A stretch of DNA of 64,000 nucleotides from Clostridia bacterium (lineage in GTDB: Bacteria > Bacillota > Clostridia > Monoglobales > Monoglobaceae): NCBI GenBank assembly GCA_017620615.1, contig JAGAUW010000028.1, positions 17,077 to 81,076 of the forward strand, given 5' to 3'. Shown here one piece after another: positions 62,161-64,000 of this stretch. The position numbers were made by a program, and so were the translations under genes. The stretch's first letter is position 1. The number at the start of each line of letters is the position of its first letter. The notes below the pieces were generated by a model that was given only the letters and a program-made list of their open reading frames with translations, was not told the DNA's origin and did no database searches.

Positions 62161-63536
62161 TAATCAACAAGCTTGACAATGTTGAAATAAACCTTGAAAA
62201 TGGTCACAAATATGCGCTGAAGGATATGAAAAACGGCGAAAATATCATAAAATACGGAAACCCCATAGGCCACGCAACTTGTGATATAAAAAAGGGCGAG
62301 CATATCCATTCCCACAATATGAAGACCAATCTTTCAGGGAATCTTGAATATGTCTATGAACCTGATTTTGTGCCCACCCAAAAGGTTGATACTGACAAGA
62401 CCTTTATGGGTTATGTGCGCAAAAACGGCGATGTTGGTATCAGAAACGAAGTGTGGATAATCAACACCGTTGGTTGCGTAAATAAAATTTCAAAGCGTCT
62501 TGCAGAACTTACGGGTGTTAAACACTTTGAACATCCCTTTGGTTGTTCTCAGCTTGGTGATGACCAAAAGATTACCCAGCTTATTCTTAGAGGACTTATC
62601 AATCACCCAAATGCTGCGGCAGTTCTGGTGCTGGGTCTTGGTTGTGAAAACAACAATATCCCTGTTTTCAAAGAGGTTCTTGGCGAATATGATGAGGAAA
62701 GAGTTAAGTTTCTGAACGTTCAGGATGTGGAAGACGAAATTGAAGAAGGCGTTCGCATAATTGAAGAACTTAAGAAATATGCGGATACATTCAAACGTCA
62801 GCCGATTTCTGTGTCAAAACTCAAAATTGGTCTTAAGTGCGGTGGCAGTGACGGCTACAGCGGAATAAGTGCAAACCCGCTTGTTGGAAGCCTCTCTGAC
62901 AAAGTGATTTCTTACGGCGGCAGCTGTGTGCTTTCTGAAGTCCCAGAAATGTTTGGTGCGGAGCATCTTCTTATGAAGCGTTGCCCCACAAAAGAGCTTT
63001 TCGATAAGACGGTTGCCCTCATTAACAATTTCAAAGATTATTTCACAAAGCATAATCAGGTTATATACGAAAACCCGTCACCGGGTAATAAGGCGGGCGG
63101 AATTACCACTTTGGAAGAAAAATCCCTTGGCTGTGTTCAAAAAGGCGGAATGAGCGAGGTTGTTGACGTTTTGGACTATGGCGATGTGCTTACAAAAAAT
63201 GGTCTTTCGCTTCTTAACGGTCCGGGCAATGATATCGTTGCTATTACAAATCTATCGGCGGCGGGAGTTCATATGATCCTTTTCACAACCGGTAGAGGAA
63301 CACCTGTTGGCGGGCCTGTTCCCACAATAAAGGTTGCGACAAATCACGCACTGGCTGAAAAGAAAAAGGGCTGGATTGATTTTGATGCGTCACCTGTGCT
63401 TTGTGACACAACGATGGATGAACTTACTGACAAGTTCCTTGATTACATAATTGCTGTGGCATCTGGCGAAGAAACAGCAAACGAGAGAAATGGTTACAGT
63501 GAAATTTCTATTTTCAAGGACGGCATTGTTCTTTAA
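62157..63536 (+). CDS. uxaA: Altronate dehydratase
   Basis: Iron/manganese-dependent UxaA/GarD family enzyme that turns D-altronate into 2-keto-3-deoxy-gluconate. The N-terminal SAF-like domain (residues about 1-75) has AKDxxxGExIxKYGxPIG-type spacing (KNGENIIKYGNPIGHATCDI) and the C-terminal domain has CGGSDGYSG, NRNGYS and GRGTPVGGPVPTIKVATN. 459 residues, slightly short of the usual 490. Overlaps uxaB by four bases. Confidence 0.92.
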   Translation: MIINKLDNVEINLENGHKYALKDMKNGENIIKYGNPIGHATCDIKKGEHIHSHNMKTNLSGNLEYVYEPDFVPTQKVDTDKTFMGYVRKNGDVGIRNEVWIINTVGCVNKISKRLAELTGVKHFEHPFGCSQLGDDQKITQLILRGLINHPNAAAVLVLGLGCENNNIPVFKEVLGEYDEERVKFLNVQDVEDEIEEGVRIIEELKKYADTFKRQPISVSKLKIGLKCGGSDGYSGISANPLVGSLSDKVISYGGSCVLSEVPEMFGAEHLLMKRCPTKELFDKTVALINNFKDYFTKHNQVIYENPSPGNKAGGITTLEEKSLGCVQKGGMSEVVDVLDYGDVLTKNGLSLLNGPGNDIVAITNLSAAGVHMILFTTGRGTPVGGPVPTIKVATNHALAEKKKGWIDFDASPVLCDTTMDELTDKFLDYIIAVASGEETANERNGYSEISIFKDGIVL

Positions 63537-63576
63537 TAAGAAACATATTAAAAATTTTATATAGGAGTGAAGAAAA

Positions 63577-64000
63577 ATGAAAATTGAAAACGGAAAAGCT
63601 ACAGGCATAAAAATAGCTTATGTCGGCGGCGGATCAAAGAACTGGGCTTGGAATCTTATGAGTGACCTTGCGCAGGAAAGTGCTCTCAGCGGTGATGTAT
63701 ATCTTTATGATATAGACAAAGAACCAGCAATCCAGAACGCACAAATCGGTAACGGCATCGGAAAGCTTGATGACAAGCTTGACAACTGGAAATATTTTGT
63801 ATCTGATACACTTGAGGATGCCCTTAAAGGTGCAAACTTCGTTATTATCTCAATTCTTCCCGGTACATTTGAAGAAATGAGAAGTGACGTTCACACACCT
63901 GAAAAGTACGGCATCTATCAGTCAGTTGGTGACACGATGGGTCCCGGTGGCATCATCCGTGCTCTCCGTACAATTCCGATGTACGAGGTTATTGCAAACG
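63577..64000 (+). CDS. lplD: GH4-family glycosidase, probable alpha-galacturonidase (partial)
   Basis: The first 141 residues of an NAD- and metal-dependent family 4 glycoside hydrolase. It shows the NAD-binding IAYVGGGS and DLAQESALSGDV segment, VIISILPGTFEEM and the GDTMGPGGIIRALRTIPMY active-site region. The closest known pattern is Bacillus LplD, an alpha-galacturonidase, and its place after uxaB-uxaA supports this. The 3' end lies beyond the window. Start by AGGAGTG upstream. Alternative: another GH4 specificity. Confidence 0.78.
   Translation, partial: MKIENGKATGIKIAYVGGGSKNWAWNLMSDLAQESALSGDVYLYDIDKEPAIQNAQIGNGIGKLDDKLDNWKYFVSDTLEDALKGANFVIISILPGTFEEMRSDVHTPEKYGIYQSVGDTMGPGGIIRALRTIPMYEVIAN

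Overview
The window looks like a chromosomal segment of a strictly Gram-positive, endospore-forming member of the Clostridia (low-to-moderate GC, gut Oscillospirales-like gene style). The reasons are spoIIE, the cotJABC coat operon, sequences matching Spo0A boxes, Firmicutes-only genes (mrnC, recD2, a YabE-type protein, WalR-like regulator, EndoA/MazF next to alr) and strong SD sequences with frequent GTG/TTG starts. Genus cannot be decided from the sequence alone.

Layout. 1-6.7 kb: end of a dUTPase, then a minus-strand group with cysteine and central metabolism genes (cysE, cysS, mrnC, a YitT protein, a split transketolase, cysK). 6.9-12.4 kb: plus-strand glycosyltransferase, a small membrane protein, a fused holo-ACP synthase/NAD(P)HX dehydratase, alr, an antitoxin fragment with MazF, and a secreted protein. 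12.4-16.2 kb: ispE and ftsH on minus, a membrane-anchored cyclophilin on plus. 16.25-31.5 kb: a compact prophage-like cluster with repressor, late regulator, head, tail and lysis genes but no recognisable integrase, excisionase or replication genes. 31.5-41.6 kb: recD2, a candidate structured ncRNA, a ferritin-like protein, eno, spoIIE, a YjdF-like protein, bioY, tatD and a broken Lrp-aminotransferase fusion. 41.6-51.7 kb: cell-envelope genes (LysM/G5/M23 endopeptidase, WalR-like regulator, rlmH, a YabE-type 3D-domain protein, trmN6, rsmI, a two-component pair and htrA). 51.8-58.8 kb: TRIC-type channel, an LTA-synthase-like sulfatase with two tandem Spo0A-box-like sites, a dipeptidase, a MATE transporter and cotJABC. 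58.8-64 kb: a frameshifted galM, an AraC regulator and a divergent galacturonate operon (uxaB, uxaA, GH4 alpha-galacturonidase start).

The most interesting items are: the integrase-less 15 kb phage cluster, which could be a domesticated element such as a gene-transfer-agent-like particle or simply a decayed prophage; a 164-nt minus-strand RNA gene with near-consensus promoter, 17-bp closing helix, a possible pseudoknot and a terminator; two consecutive three-armed hairpin modules in the leader of the M23 endopeptidase gene; Spo0A-type control elements at spoIIE and at the sulfatase gene; and three broken or re-arranged genes (Lrp-aminotransferase fusion, galM, endolysin tail).

All functional names are from recognition of family motifs by eye; no database search was run.
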